In this document: positions 20,935-31,398 of the stretch, piece by piece
How positions within the stretch are numbered: the first letter of the stretch is position 1
How the letters are laid out: every line of letters begins with the position of its first letter
DNA from: an uncultured Pelagibacteraceae bacterium
GTDB taxonomy: Bacteria > Pseudomonadota > Alphaproteobacteria > Pelagibacterales > Pelagibacteraceae
Assembly (NCBI GenBank): GCA_905616445.1
Contig: CAJQSV010000001.1
Location: 62,001-126,000 of the forward strand
Length of the DNA: 64,000 bases
Reading direction: 5' to 3'
Notes under the pieces: generated by a model
The model's input: the letters and a program-made list of their open reading frames with translations, nothing else
What the model was told of the DNA's origin: nothing
Databases searched by the model: none
Position numbers and translations under genes: made by a program

Positions 20935-22023
20935 TACGATCGAAATAGATTTCCCTCAATAAATTGATCTAAGTTTCCATTTAATACATCTTCTGGATTC
21001 GTACTCTCAATTTTAGATCTCATATCTTTCACAAGTTGATATGGTTGTAAAACATATGAACGAATTTGATGCCCCCAACCTATATCTGTTTTTGTGCTTA
21101 CATTTTTTTGTTGTTGTTCTTCTTTTTTTTGAAGCTCATATTCGTACAGTCTTGCTTTTAGCATTTTATAGCACGTCTCTTTATTTTTATGTTGCGATCT
21201 TTGATTTTGACATTGTACAACAATTTTAGTTGGTAAATGAGTAATTCTAACAGCGCTATCTGTAACATTAACATGCTGTCCTCCTGCGCCACTGGATCTA
21301 TAAGTATCAATTCTTAAATCTTTTTCATCTATTTTAATATCAATTTCTTCATCTATAGATGGATAAACCCAAACACTAGCAAAACTTGTGTGTCTCCTTG
21401 CACCGCTATCAAAAGGCGATATTCTAACCAGTCTATGCACGCCTGATTCATTTTTCATTAGTCCATAAAGGTGATCACCAGTTACTTTTAATGTTGTTGA
21501 TTTAATTCCAGCTTCTTCACCTTTGTGCTCGCTAATAATTTCACAGCTAAATGATTTTTTATCAAACCATTTTAGGTACATTCTTCTTAACATCTCAGCC
21601 CAATCTTGACTTTCAGTTCCTCCGGCACCGGCATGAATTTCTAAATAAACATCTAATGAATCATTTTCTCCTGATAAAAAACAACTAATTTCAGTTTTTT
21701 TTATTTTTTTATTAATCTCTTTAATTTTATCTAAACAATCTAAAATTATTTCTTCGTCTGACTCTTCTTTTGCTAGATTGTAAATGTCTTTTAGGTTTTC
21801 TAATTCTTTTTCTAAGGTGTTAAACAATTCAATAATTGTCTCAAAATGTTTTTTTTCTTTAACAATTTTTTTTACTTTATTATTGTCTTTCCAAAAATCT
21901 TTTGCCGCTATTACTTGGTTTAAATGGTCTAATTTTGATTTAATATTATTGGTTTCAAAGATACCTCCTAATATTTATTAGGGCTTTTTCAACTATACCT
22001 ATTTGATGATCTAATATTTCCAT
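20934..22023 (-). CDS. prfB: Peptide chain release factor 2, expressed through a +1 programmed frameshift
   Basis: Main ORF 20934..21827 has GGQHVN..., but homology-like coding extends upstream in frame (FETNNIKSKLDHLNQVIAAKDFWKDNNKVKK...) to a CTT-TGA; a short 0-frame ORF starts at ATG 22023: MEILDHQIGIVEKALINIRRYL-TGA. Confidence 0.95.
21955..21969 (-). promoter_or_regulatory. RF2 +1 programmed frameshift signal AGGAGG-TAT-CTT-TGA
   Basis: Reverse strand reads AGGAGGTATCTTTGAAACC: SD-like AGGAGG (21964-21969), 3-nt spacer TAT, slippery CTT and stop TGA, as in the well-known RF2 autoregulatory site. Confidence 0.95.
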
Positions 22024-24383
22024 TAATAAAATTGTCTAAACTTAATTAAACTATCATAATTTGAGTCTTTATCTAAATTATTATTTCTCATTTTTTTAAT
22101 ATCACTTAATTTAAAAGCTTCAACTATAGCGTCTGGGTTGCTAAAATTTTCTTTTTTTCCAGTATCGTAGTTAACGGCCGAGAAAAATATTTCTTTTGGA
22201 GAAATAAATGATTTAAACTCATCCTTGTACAATGCCTGCCTAACAAAATTTTTGAATATTGGGAGTGCTGCTTTAGCGCCAGTTTCGTATTTACCAAGTG
22301 TCTTTGGATTGTCAAAACCGATGTACACACCTACTATTAGATTTGATGTGGCCCCAATAAACCAAGCATCATAATTATCATTAGTTGTTCCTGTCTTTCC
22401 GGCAAGAGGGACATTTAAATCCCTAAGTTTTTTACCTGTTCCTCTTTGAACTGCTCCTTCGAGTATTGACAAAATTTGATAGGCAGTTTCTTTGCTTATA
22501 ACTTGTTTATAATTATCTCTAATGTATGGAGTTAAGGTTTCTGTTTCTGAAAATTTGTCACATCCAATACATTCTCTTTTGTCTGAATTGTAAATAGTTC
22601 TGCCTCTTCTGTCTTGAATTCTTTCAATAAGAATAGGGTTAATTTTTTTTCCCCCATTAACAAAAGTAGAGTAAGCATTTGTAATTTGTAGCAAAGTCGT
22701 TTCTGCTGAACCTAATGATACAGATAATAACTCAGGTATTTCATTATAAATATCTAAATCATTTGATAGTTTTAATATTTTTTTTAAACCTAAATCTTGA
22801 GCTATTCTCACGGTCATTAAGTTTCTAGAGTATTCGACACCTTTTCTTAAAGTGGTTGGGCCATAAAATTCTTTACCATAGTTTTCTGGTTTCCAATTTT
22901 TTAAGCCAACTCCTTGTTGGGCTGTAAAAGGAGCATCTAAAATTATAGAATTTGGAGAAAAATTATTTTCTAAAGCTGCTGCGTAAACGAAAGGTTTAAA
23001 AGCAGATCCTGGCTGTCTTTTTGCCTGTGTCGCTCTATTAAATTCACTTGAATTAAAACTAAACCCGCCAGCTAAAGCTTTCACTTTTCCACTAAATGGA
23101 TCTATTGCTACTATAGCTCCATTAACTTCTGGATATTGTTTTAACTGCCACTTTCCATTTATGTCTTTATGGACAAAAATAACGTCATTGATATTAAATG
23201 AATCATAAATAGTTTTGTTTATTGCCCATTTTAAACTATTAGCTTGAATGCTTCCTTTGTTTTCTTTGTTTAAAATTTTAAAAACTATTTCCGAATTATT
23301 TACGTTTGTTATTTCTGCAAAATTCCATTTTAGACTAGAGTCTATTTTTTTTTCTTTCAGTTTTTCTTGCCAACCAGTTTCTGATTTTGTATTTAAAATT
23401 GGTCCTCTCCAACCATGCCTTCTATCATAGGACTCTATACCTGACCTTAAAGCACTTAGAGCATAAAGTTGATAATTAACGTCTAGTGCTGACTTTATAG
23501 AAAAACCTTCAGCGTAGAGTTTGTCGTATCCATAATTTTTTTTAATAATTCTTCTAATTTCTTCGGTATAATAGTTAGCTTCTTGAAGAAGTTTAATTTT
23601 TCTTTTTTTTAAATTAATTTCTTCTAGCTTGTATTTTTCTAATTCACTATTATTAATAAAATTATTTTCATTTAAATTCTGTAAAACTAAGTTTCTTCTT
23701 AATTTTGCCTCTTCGTAAAACCTGAAAGGGTTATACTTACTTGGAGCTTTTGGTAGCGCAGCTAATAAGGCAACCTCAGAATAACTAAGCTCTTTAACAG
23801 ACTTGTCAAAATATTCTAAGCTTGCTGCCGCAACACCATAGGTCCCACTGCCTAAATAAATCTGATTTAAATAAAGTTCTAAAATTCTTTCTTTGCTATA
23901 AGCTTTTTCAATTCTAAATGCTAAAATAGCTTCTTTTATTTTTCTTTTGATAGAAATCTCATTGGATAATAAAAAATTTTTTGCAACCTGTTGTGTTATT
24001 GTAGAAGCACCTTCTAATCTTTTGTTGTTAATAATATTTTTAAAATTGTTAATTACAGCCCTTATAATTCCTTGTGGGTCTATTCCGGGGTGGTTAAAAA
24101 AATTTTTATCTTCGGCTGAAAGGAAAGCATTTATTACAGTTTTTGGAATTGCATCGTAGGGTATAAACAGTCTCTTTTCTATGGCGTATTCTGCAATAAG
24201 ATCTCCACTGCTTGCGTACACTCTGCTTGAAACAGGAGGTTCGTAGCTTTCTAATTTTTTATAATCAGGTAAACCTGCAGAAAAATACCATAAGGCAGAA
24301 AATAACAAAAAAAATGCAGCCAGAACTACGGTAATAACTGTTTTAATTAGAGTGTTAAAATGACTAAACATGATTAATACCAT
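22023..24383 (-). CDS. mrcA: Penicillin-binding protein 1A (bifunctional transglycosylase/transpeptidase)
   Basis: FLSAEDKNFFNHPGID, EGASTITQQVAKN, RQPGSAFKPFVY, GKTGTTND. Likely true start is the internal MFSHFN. Stop overlaps prfB start by 1 nt (TAATG). Confidence 0.95.
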   Translation of the reverse strand: MVLIMFSHFNTLIKTVITVVLAAFFLLFSALWYFSAGLPDYKKLESYEPPVSSRVYASSGDLIAEYAIEKRLFIPYDAIPKTVINAFLSAEDKNFFNHPGIDPQGIIRAVINNFKNIINNKRLEGASTITQQVAKNFLLSNEISIKRKIKEAILAFRIEKAYSKERILELYLNQIYLGSGTYGVAAASLEYFDKSVKELSYSEVALLAALPKAPSKYNPFRFYEEAKLRRNLVLQNLNENNFINNSELEKYKLEEINLKKRKIKLLQEANYYTEEIRRIIKKNYGYDKLYAEGFSIKSALDVNYQLYALSALRSGIESYDRRHGWRGPILNTKSETGWQEKLKEKKIDSSLKWNFAEITNVNNSEIVFKILNKENKGSIQANSLKWAINKTIYDSFNINDVIFVHKDINGKWQLKQYPEVNGAIVAIDPFSGKVKALAGGFSFNSSEFNRATQAKRQPGSAFKPFVYAAALENNFSPNSIILDAPFTAQQGVGLKNWKPENYGKEFYGPTTLRKGVEYSRNLMTVRIAQDLGLKKILKLSNDLDIYNEIPELLSVSLGSAETTLLQITNAYSTFVNGGKKINPILIERIQDRRGRTIYNSDKRECIGCDKFSETETLTPYIRDNYKQVISKETAYQILSILEGAVQRGTGKKLRDLNVPLAGKTGTTNDNYDAWFIGATSNLIVGVYIGFDNPKTLGKYETGAKAALPIFKNFVRQALYKDEFKSFISPKEIFFSAVNYDTGKKENFSNPDAIVEAFKLSDIKKMRNNNLDKDSNYDSLIKFRQFY

Positions 24384-24448
24384 GTAAAGCTTTAATTTTG
24401 GCTATCTTAAGGCGTACTTATATAATCATAGTTAGTGAAAAAAATAAA

Positions 24449-24480
24449 AAAATTTTGTATAGTATTTTATGCAAAATTTT
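24449..24480 (+). promoter_or_regulatory. 13-bp imperfect inverted repeat (hairpin/operator) in the rne 5' region
   Basis: AAAATTTTGTATA-GTATTT-TATGCAAAATTTT: 9 perfect plus 4 further pairs (one G-U). Confidence 0.4.
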
Positions 24481-24524
24481 AAACAAAATTTATTAAATTT
24501 AATCACTAAAGGAATTCATTCAAA

Positions 24525-26405
24525 ATGGAAAAAAATTTATATATTGATGCCTCGCATCCAGACGAAACTAGAGTTGTTCTTAAATCAAATAATGGAATTG
24601 AAGAATACGAATACGAAGACAAAAATAAATTAAACTTTAAAAATAATATTTATTTAGGTATCGTAAGTAGAGTAGAACCCTCTTTACAGGCAGCATTTGT
24701 TAATTTTGGAAGAATTAAACATGGTTTCCTTGCCTTTAATGATATTCAGTCTGATTATTATCAAATTCCTACTGCGGATAAAGAAAAACTTAAAGAAACA
24801 GAAGAAAAAATAAGAGAAGATTTAAAAAATAATAATTTAGAGGGATTAAATGCTGAAACTAATTCAGAAAATGAATTAATACCTAGTGAAAATAAAGATT
24901 TAGAAAAAAATAAAAATAATGAAATTGAAAAAAATGAAACTAAACTTGATCTAGAAGAAGAGAAAAAAGATATTAATGTTCGAGAAAAGCTAAAAAATTC
25001 ATACGGTCTTAAAAGATATAAAATTCAAGAGGTAGTAAAGCCGGGTCAGGTTATTTTAATTCAAGTGATTAAAGATGAAAGAGGAAACAAGGGAGCCGCA
25101 CTAACTACTTTTGTGTCGCTAGCGGGTAAATATATAGTTTTGATGCCTAATACAGCTAAAGGCGGTGGCATATCTAGAAAAATTTTTAATTCTGGGGATA
25201 GAACAAAAATAAGAAACATTTTAAATGAAATTGAAATTCCAAGAAGTATAGGGGTTATTGTAAGAACGGCAGGCGCTAATAAAACTAAAAACGAAATAGA
25301 AAAAGATTTTCATAACACTTTAAAAACATGGGATCAGATTAAAAATAAAGCATTAGATTCTAATGCTCCTTCATTGGTTTACGAGGAAGGAGATATTATC
25401 AAAAGAGCCCTAAGAGATATTTACGATAACGATACTTCTAATATTTATGTTGATGGCAATGAAGGTTATCAAAAAGCTAAATCGTTTATAAAAGAACTTA
25501 TTCCAAAAAGTGCAAAATTTTTGCAAAAACATAAAGGTAAAATTCCCTTGTTTCATGAAGCGGGCATTGAAAAAGAGTTAAATGATATTTTTGATCCAAT
25601 AGTTAAATTAAAGTCTGGAGGTTATTTAGTAATCAACCCCACTGAAGCTTTGGTGGCCATAGATATAAATTCTGGTCAATCTATTAAAGCTTCGAATATT
25701 GAAAAAACTGCTTTAAATACAAATGTAGAGGCAGCAGAAGAGATAGCAAAACAAATTAAAATTAGAGATTTATCTGGTTTAATCGTCATAGATTTTATTG
25801 ATATGATTAATTTTTTCAACAGAAAGGTAGTAGAGAAAAAAATGAGAGAGTCTATCAGAAAAGATAGAGCGAGAATTCAAGTTGGTAAGATAAGTACTTT
25901 TGGATTATTGGAGATGACAAGACAAAGATTAAGAGAAGGATCAATCAAATGGGAAACGAACTTATCACTTGAATCTTTCGCTTTTAAAATAGTGAAAAAA
26001 TCTGAAATGCTTTCATTTACTGATAAAGTAAAAAGTGTAAATGTTAAAATTCCAGAAAAAGTTAAGCTCTATATTGAAAAGATTCTAAAAAAAGAAATTA
26101 AATACTTTGAAGATAAATTTGAAATAAAAATTGCTTTTTTTGCAGATCCACAACTAATTATACCTGAATACAGTATAGATCTATTAGATAAAAACAAAGT
26201 AACGATTAATAAAATTAAAAATGTAAATATAATAGAAGGGCTTAAAAATGTCTCTCAGGAAGAAATAAAGAAAACAAAGGTTTCAAAAAAAGATAAGAAA
26301 AGTAAGAAATCATCTCCTGAAAAAATAAAAAAAATTATTACTAAAAAAGTTAAAAAAAAATCTCCTAGAACTTTATGGATAAGAAGAAAAAAAAAAGCTG
26401 CTTAA
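24525..26405 (+). CDS. rne: Ribonuclease E/G family, short C-terminus, alphaproteobacterial-type S1 insertion
   Basis: [59 protein letters not shown]; Lys-rich tail. Confidence 0.93.
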   Translation: MEKNLYIDASHPDETRVVLKSNNGIEEYEYEDKNKLNFKNNIYLGIVSRVEPSLQAAFVNFGRIKHGFLAFNDIQSDYYQIPTADKEKLKETEEKIREDLKNNNLEGLNAETNSENELIPSENKDLEKNKNNEIEKNETKLDLEEEKKDINVREKLKNSYGLKRYKIQEVVKPGQVILIQVIKDERGNKGAALTTFVSLAGKYIVLMPNTAKGGGISRKIFNSGDRTKIRNILNEIEIPRSIGVIVRTAGANKTKNEIEKDFHNTLKTWDQIKNKALDSNAPSLVYEEGDIIKRALRDIYDNDTSNIYVDGNEGYQKAKSFIKELIPKSAKFLQKHKGKIPLFHEAGIEKELNDIFDPIVKLKSGGYLVINPTEALVAIDINSGQSIKASNIEKTALNTNVEAAEEIAKQIKIRDLSGLIVIDFIDMINFFNRKVVEKKMRESIRKDRARIQVGKISTFGLLEMTRQRLREGSIKWETNLSLESFAFKIVKKSEMLSFTDKVKSVNVKIPEKVKLYIEKILKKEIKYFEDKFEIKIAFFADPQLIIPEYSIDLLDKNKVTINKIKNVNIIEGLKNVSQEEIKKTKVSKKDKKSKKSSPEKIKKIITKKVKKKSPRTLWIRRKKKAA

Positions 26406-27175
26406 ATCAAACCTTTAGAAGGGCTACTAGCATCGGCATAAAGCAATTTTTGCATTCTGCCTGCTCTAAATGCTTGACGCCCTGAAATTACAGCGTTCTT
26501 AAAAGACTCCGCCATTAAAATTGGGTTTCTCGCTTTAGCAATTGCGCTATTAACAAGAACTCCATTACACCCAAGTTCCATTGCTATAGTGGCATCAGAA
26601 GCGGTGCCAATTCCGGCATCAACTATAATCGGTACTTTTGCATTTTTTATTATAATGGATAAATTAATTTTATTCTGTATTCCTTGACCTGAACCTATAG
26701 GAGAAGCTAAAGGCATTATTGCGGAAGCACCTAGATATTCCAACTCTTTTGCGAGTAAAGGATCATCTGAACAATAAACTAAAACTTTAAATCCTTCTTT
26801 AACTAACACTTTTGTTGCTTTTAAAGTTTCTATCATATCAGGGTATAAAGTTTTTTTATCTCCTAAGACTTCAAGTTTAACCATTTTCCATCCACCCATC
26901 TCTCGAGCTAATCGTAATGTTCTAAGAGATTCATCGGCATTAAAACATCCCGCAGTATTAGGTAGGTATTTAATTCTTTTTGGATTTAAATAATCAGTTA
27001 ACAAAGGTTTTTTTTTATCTAAAATATTTACTCTTCTAACCGCTACAGTAACCATGTCTGCTCCGGAAGCTTTGACGGCTTGAACTGTTTCTTTAAAATT
27101 TTTATATTTACCTGTGCCAACTATTAATCTTGATTTTAAAATTTGATTCCCGATTTTGAAAATATCTTTTTTCAT
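26402..27175 (-). CDS. thiG: Thiazole synthase
   Basis: [53 protein letters not shown]. Confidence 0.96.
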   Translation of the reverse strand: MKKDIFKIGNQILKSRLIVGTGKYKNFKETVQAVKASGADMVTVAVRRVNILDKKKPLLTDYLNPKRIKYLPNTAGCFNADESLRTLRLAREMGGWKMVKLEVLGDKKTLYPDMIETLKATKVLVKEGFKVLVYCSDDPLLAKELEYLGASAIMPLASPIGSGQGIQNKINLSIIIKNAKVPIIVDAGIGTASDATIAMELGCNGVLVNSAIAKARNPILMAESFKNAVISGRQAFRAGRMQKLLYADASSPSKGLI

Positions 27176-27180
27176 AAATT

Positions 27181-27384
27181 CTAACCACCTCCAATAAAAT
27201 GAACTATCTCTATTTTGTCGTTATTCTTTACATAAACTATATTATATTTATTTCGATTTAAAATTTTTCCGTTTAATTCTAAGGCTATTTTTTTATTGGC
27301 TATTTTGTATCTTTTTAACAGCTCAAGTATTGTATATTTATTCTTTAGTTTTAACTTGCGTCCATTTAATTGTATTCTTGCCAT
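27181..27384 (-). CDS. thiS: Sulfur carrier protein ThiS
   Basis: Ubiquitin-like small protein ending in HFIGGG (C-terminal GG); adjacent to thiG. Track start 27414 likely too early; MARIQLNG start preferred. Confidence 0.92.
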   Translation of the reverse strand: MARIQLNGRKLKLKNKYTILELLKRYKIANKKIALELNGKILNRNKYNIVYVKNNDKIEIVHFIGGG

Positions 27385-27419
27385 AATTAAGATATTTAAT
27401 ACGCTTACATTCAAAAAAA

Positions 27420-27869
27420 ATGAAGCAAAAAATTATTATTATTAACGGCCCAAATCTTAATCTTTTAGGAGAGAGAGAGAAAGAGAAATATGGAAATACA
27501 ACCCTCAATCAAATTGAAAAAAATTGTAGAAACTTTGGAAAAAAAAATAATATTCAAATTACTTTCAAACAAACAAATATTGAGGGTAAAATTATCGATT
27601 ATATTCAAGATTCAAGAAAAAAATTTGATGGATTAATTATTAATGCAGCAGGATACACACACACTTCTGTAGCAATTAGAGATGCTTTAATGATATTAAC
27701 TATACCTATTGTTGAGTTGCATATTACAAATATTTACAAAAGAGAGAAATTCAGACATAAATCGTTATTGAGTAAGGCAGCCAAGAGTGTTATTTGTGGA
27801 TTTGGTACTAAAGGATACGTTCTTGCGTTGGAAGGATTAAAAGAAATTATCAAAAATGAAAATAGATAA
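27420..27869 (+). CDS. aroQ: 3-dehydroquinate dehydratase type II
   Basis: IIINGPNLNLLGEREKEKYG, INAAGYTHTSVAIRDAL, VELHITNIYKREKFRHKS. Confidence 0.96.
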   Translation: MKQKIIIINGPNLNLLGEREKEKYGNTTLNQIEKNCRNFGKKNNIQITFKQTNIEGKIIDYIQDSRKKFDGLIINAAGYTHTSVAIRDALMILTIPIVELHITNIYKREKFRHKSLLSKAAKSVICGFGTKGYVLALEGLKEIIKNENR

Positions 27870-28278
27870 AAAACTAATTAAAGAACTAGTAGATAATTTA
27901 GATGAGTTTAGATTAACTGAACTAGAATATCAAAGTGGAGACATTAAAATTAAAGTTTCTAAGGGTGTAAAAATGTCTAATTTAAGTAAAACATCTGAAG
28001 CTGTGGTGTTAAATAATAAAGCTGTATTAAGCGAAGACGAAGATGCAATTAGAATAAAATCTCCAATTATTGGTACGGCATATATGGCTCCAGAGCCAGG
28101 GGCTAAACAGTTCATTCAAGTTGGAGATAAAATAAAAAAAGGCCAGACTATACTGATAGTTGAAGCTATGAAAACCATGAATCACGTCCCTTCAACCAGC
28201 GAAGGTACGGTAAAAAGTATATTAGTAAAAGACGGCCAGCCTGTTGAATTTGGCCAAACTTTAATTCTTTTAAAATAA
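27856..28278 (+). CDS. accB: Acetyl-CoA carboxylase biotin carboxyl carrier protein
   Basis: Biotinylation motif VEAMKTMNHV; followed by accC. Confidence 0.96.
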   Translation: MKIDKKLIKELVDNLDEFRLTELEYQSGDIKIKVSKGVKMSNLSKTSEAVVLNNKAVLSEDEDAIRIKSPIIGTAYMAPEPGAKQFIQVGDKIKKGQTILIVEAMKTMNHVPSTSEGTVKSILVKDGQPVEFGQTLILLK

Positions 28279-28283
28279 ATTTA

Positions 28284-29621
28284 ATGTTCAAAAAAGTTTT
28301 AATAGCTAACAGAGGGGAGATTGCTGTTAGAATAATAAGGGCCTGTAAAGAATGGGGCATTAAAACAGTAGCTGTTCATTCGGATGTTGATTCTGAATCG
28401 ATGCATGTCAGACTAGCGGATGAGAGTGTATGTATAGGTTCTCACCAACCACAAAATAGCTATTTAAATATTTCTTCTTTAATGTCAGCTGTTGATTTAA
28501 CTGGAGCCGAAGCAATTCACCCTGGTTATGGTTTCTTGTCTGAGAATTCAAAATTTGCAGAAATTGTTACTAAACATGGAATTAAATTCATAGGACCAAG
28601 CTCTAAACTTATCGGTGAAATGGGTGACAAAATTCAAGCAAAAAAAATAGCAAAAAAATATGGACTACCTATTATTGAAGGTTCTGAAAATGGAGTGAAA
28701 TCTTTCGATGAGGCAAAGTCTCTTTGTAAAGAAATAGGATACCCAGTGCTTATTAAAGCAGCCGCAGGTGGTGGTGGAAAAGGCATGAAGGTAGTTGAAG
28801 AAGAAAATAAACTTGAAAATCTTTTTTTAACTGCCAAAAATGAAGCTAAAAAATATTTTGGAAACGATGAGTTGTATATTGAAAAATATTTTAAACACCC
28901 TAGGCATATAGAAGTTCAAATAATGTCTGGTAAGAATAGAACAGTTCATTTAGGGGAAAGAGATTGTTCAGTTCAACGAAGACACCAGAAATTAATAGAA
29001 GAAACTCCTAGTCCGGTTTTAACCGAAGAACAAAGAAAAGATTTACTTGATAAAACAGTAAAAATGGTTGAACAAATTGGATACGAAGGCGCTGGTACTG
29101 TCGAGTTTATCTACGAAGATGGAAAATTTTATTTTTTAGAGATGAATACAAGAGTACAAGTTGAACACCCTGTTACTGAGGTACAAACAGGGATAGACAT
29201 AGTCAAAGAACAACTTTGGATAGCTTTCTCAGGAGAAACAGCTTTAAAACAAAATGATATAAATCCAAGGGGTCATTCTATTGAGTGTAGAATAAATGCT
29301 GAGAATCCAGCTTTAGACTTTCAGCCTAGTCCAGGAACAATAAGTGTTTGTCACCAGCCCTCTGGATTCAGAACTAGAGTTGATGGTTCAATATTTCAAG
29401 GTTGCAAGGTAACTCCTTATTATGACAGCTTAATAGCTAAAGTAATATGCAAAGGTAGAAATAGAACTGAAGCAATTCAAAGGACATTAAGGTCGCTAGA
29501 TGAATTTGTTTTGGAGGGGATAACTACTACGATAGATTTACATAAAAAAATTCTAAGACACAAAAAATTTTTAGATTCTGATTTTGACACCAACTGGCTT
29601 GCAAAAGAAAAATTTTTTTAA
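28284..29621 (+). CDS. accC: Acetyl-CoA carboxylase biotin carboxylase subunit
   Basis: MFKKVLIANRGEIAVRIIRAC, AAAGGGGKGMKVV, FLEMNTRVQVEHPVTE. Confidence 0.98.
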   Translation: MFKKVLIANRGEIAVRIIRACKEWGIKTVAVHSDVDSESMHVRLADESVCIGSHQPQNSYLNISSLMSAVDLTGAEAIHPGYGFLSENSKFAEIVTKHGIKFIGPSSKLIGEMGDKIQAKKIAKKYGLPIIEGSENGVKSFDEAKSLCKEIGYPVLIKAAAGGGGKGMKVVEEENKLENLFLTAKNEAKKYFGNDELYIEKYFKHPRHIEVQIMSGKNRTVHLGERDCSVQRRHQKLIEETPSPVLTEEQRKDLLDKTVKMVEQIGYEGAGTVEFIYEDGKFYFLEMNTRVQVEHPVTEVQTGIDIVKEQLWIAFSGETALKQNDINPRGHSIECRINAENPALDFQPSPGTISVCHQPSGFRTRVDGSIFQGCKVTPYYDSLIAKVICKGRNRTEAIQRTLRSLDEFVLEGITTTIDLHKKILRHKKFLDSDFDTNWLAKEKFF

Positions 29622-30130
29622 ACATTCTCACAACCAATAAGCCAAAAATCATAGATTGGATGATCTAATGGATTTAAAGTAGTGCTCGAAGAAAATGTCC
29701 ATCCATTAAATACAAAAACTTTGTCGTTTACATTGTCTGAGAGGTCTTTTACTTGAATATATGCTGCCTGTCCCTGCTCTGATTGAGATTCAACATTTCC
29801 ACATTTTATAGCTTTGATTTCAAGCAAACCAAATTTTTTTGTCTCGCCTAAAAGTAAATTAATATCAGAGGTTTTTGCAGTAATTTTATCTAAGGCTACA
29901 ATATTAACCTTTATTGCTTTGTTTGGTGACTCTGTGGTTTTTTTTTCTTTTAAACTTATACTTTCTTTTTCTAAAATATTTTTACCTTCTAAGTTTTCTT
30001 CTTCAAAACTAGGTTCTAAATTTTCGAGATTTACTAGTGGGACAGAAGTTATTTTATCTTCGGCATTTACTGGTGTAAAAAAATTAATAAAAAACAAAAA
30101 AAAAAATAAGCTAATTTTTCCAAGTATCAT
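29618..30130 (-). CDS. DUF2155-domain protein (secreted)
   Basis: Signal peptide; KITAKTSDINLLLGETKKFGLLEIKAIKCG...FNGWTFSSSTTLNPLDHPIYDFWLIGCEN matches the alphaproteobacterial DUF2155 pattern. Confidence 0.8.
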   Translation of the reverse strand: MILGKISLFFFLFFINFFTPVNAEDKITSVPLVNLENLEPSFEEENLEGKNILEKESISLKEKKTTESPNKAIKVNIVALDKITAKTSDINLLLGETKKFGLLEIKAIKCGNVESQSEQGQAAYIQVKDLSDNVNDKVFVFNGWTFSSSTTLNPLDHPIYDFWLIGCENV

Positions 30131-30470
30131 ATTTTTTTTTTAAATTATTTAGTTTTGATATGTAGTTTGGCTTATAAGAATTTAATGTACCTGTTTGATT
30201 TTCTAAATGTTGTTTTTGCCACAAATGTTTTTTTTTTTTATTATTAGGTATTTCATTTATTGTATGATGAATCCAAAGAAACCAATCTGATGTAATTTTT
30301 GATGCTTCAATAGTATCTTTATAAACGACCCATCTTACGTCATTTTTATTTTTATAATATTTGTTTCCATGCGAATCATGCCCCACAAACTCCCCAAAAA
30401 AAAAGGTTTTTAGAAATGTTCCAAAGGTTTGTTTGTGCCACCAGGTAAAAATTTGTTTTGGGTTTATCAT
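30111..30470 (-). CDS. NADH:ubiquinone oxidoreductase accessory subunit, NDUFA12 family
   Basis: GEFVGHDSHGNKYYKNKNDVRWVVYKDTIEASKITSDWFLWIHHTINEIP. Confidence 0.88.
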   Translation of the reverse strand: MINPKQIFTWWHKQTFGTFLKTFFFGEFVGHDSHGNKYYKNKNDVRWVVYKDTIEASKITSDWFLWIHHTINEIPNNKKKKHLWQKQHLENQTGTLNSYKPNYISKLNNLKKKYDTWKN

Positions 30471-30564
30471 TTTAAAATTTGCACACTTTTAGATTGTATA
30501 TTAAGTTCTAGACACTTACTGTATTTGATATATATCTTAAAATTATTGATTCCTAAAATTTAAA

Positions 30565-31398
30565 ATGAAAAAATTTATAGTCGAAACCTATTATACTTGT
30601 ACGTTTAAAACACTTCATACTCTTGATGAATTAAATGATTCTGAGTTATCTAAAATTGACAGCCGAAAGGATGGTGAGGTTGAGGTGATTGATGTTAGGC
30701 TTAATAATAGAAAAACGAAAAAAATTGGAGACAAATCGAAACCAGTTGAAAAACGAAGTGACGAATTCACTAACCTTGATCAGGTAGTAGGAAAAGAAGC
30801 TCTAATTAAGAACAAACAGTTTTCTCAAACTAAAGATGAAAACATAATGATTAAAAGTCAAATAAGCCCAAGGTTTAAAATGCCCGATCGAAGAAAAGGA
30901 TATATTCAAAAAGCTTCGATTGGTGAACATAAAATTTACCTGCACACAGGTGAGTATGACGATGGAAAGATTGGTGAAATTTTTATTGACACAAATAAAG
31001 AAGGTGAGCTGGTAAAAGCTCTGATGAATAATTTTGCTATCGCAATTTCTTTGGGGTTGCAATATGGAGTTCCTCTAGATGAGTTTGTTGACGCCTTTGT
31101 AGATACTAAATTTGAACCATCGGGAAAAGTTGAGGGTAATGATAGAATTTTAAGTGCAACTTCTATATTAGACTACGTTTTTAGAGAATTAGCTATATCC
31201 TATCTTGGAAAAGAGGAAATGGCTCACACGCCATCAATAGCAAATACTAGAGAGGTAAGCGTAAATAATGATTCTAACGAAGACAAATTTTTAAAAATAG
31301 TAAAAAATATTACCTCAAAAGGATTTGTCAGAAGTAATTATGAAGATAAACTTGTAGATCTAAGCGATATAAGAATCAATTTAAAGTCTAAGAATTAA
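30565..31398 (+). CDS. Stand-alone protein matching the C-terminal (TSCPD-type) domain of adenosylcobalamin-dependent ribonucleotide reductase
   Basis: [106 protein letters not shown] resembles the NrdJ C-terminus; catalytic barrel absent. Confidence 0.8.
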   Translation: MKKFIVETYYTCTFKTLHTLDELNDSELSKIDSRKDGEVEVIDVRLNNRKTKKIGDKSKPVEKRSDEFTNLDQVVGKEALIKNKQFSQTKDENIMIKSQISPRFKMPDRRKGYIQKASIGEHKIYLHTGEYDDGKIGEIFIDTNKEGELVKALMNNFAIAISLGLQYGVPLDEFVDAFVDTKFEPSGKVEGNDRILSATSILDYVFRELAISYLGKEEMAHTPSIANTREVSVNNDSNEDKFLKIVKNITSKGFVRSNYEDKLVDLSDIRINLKSKN

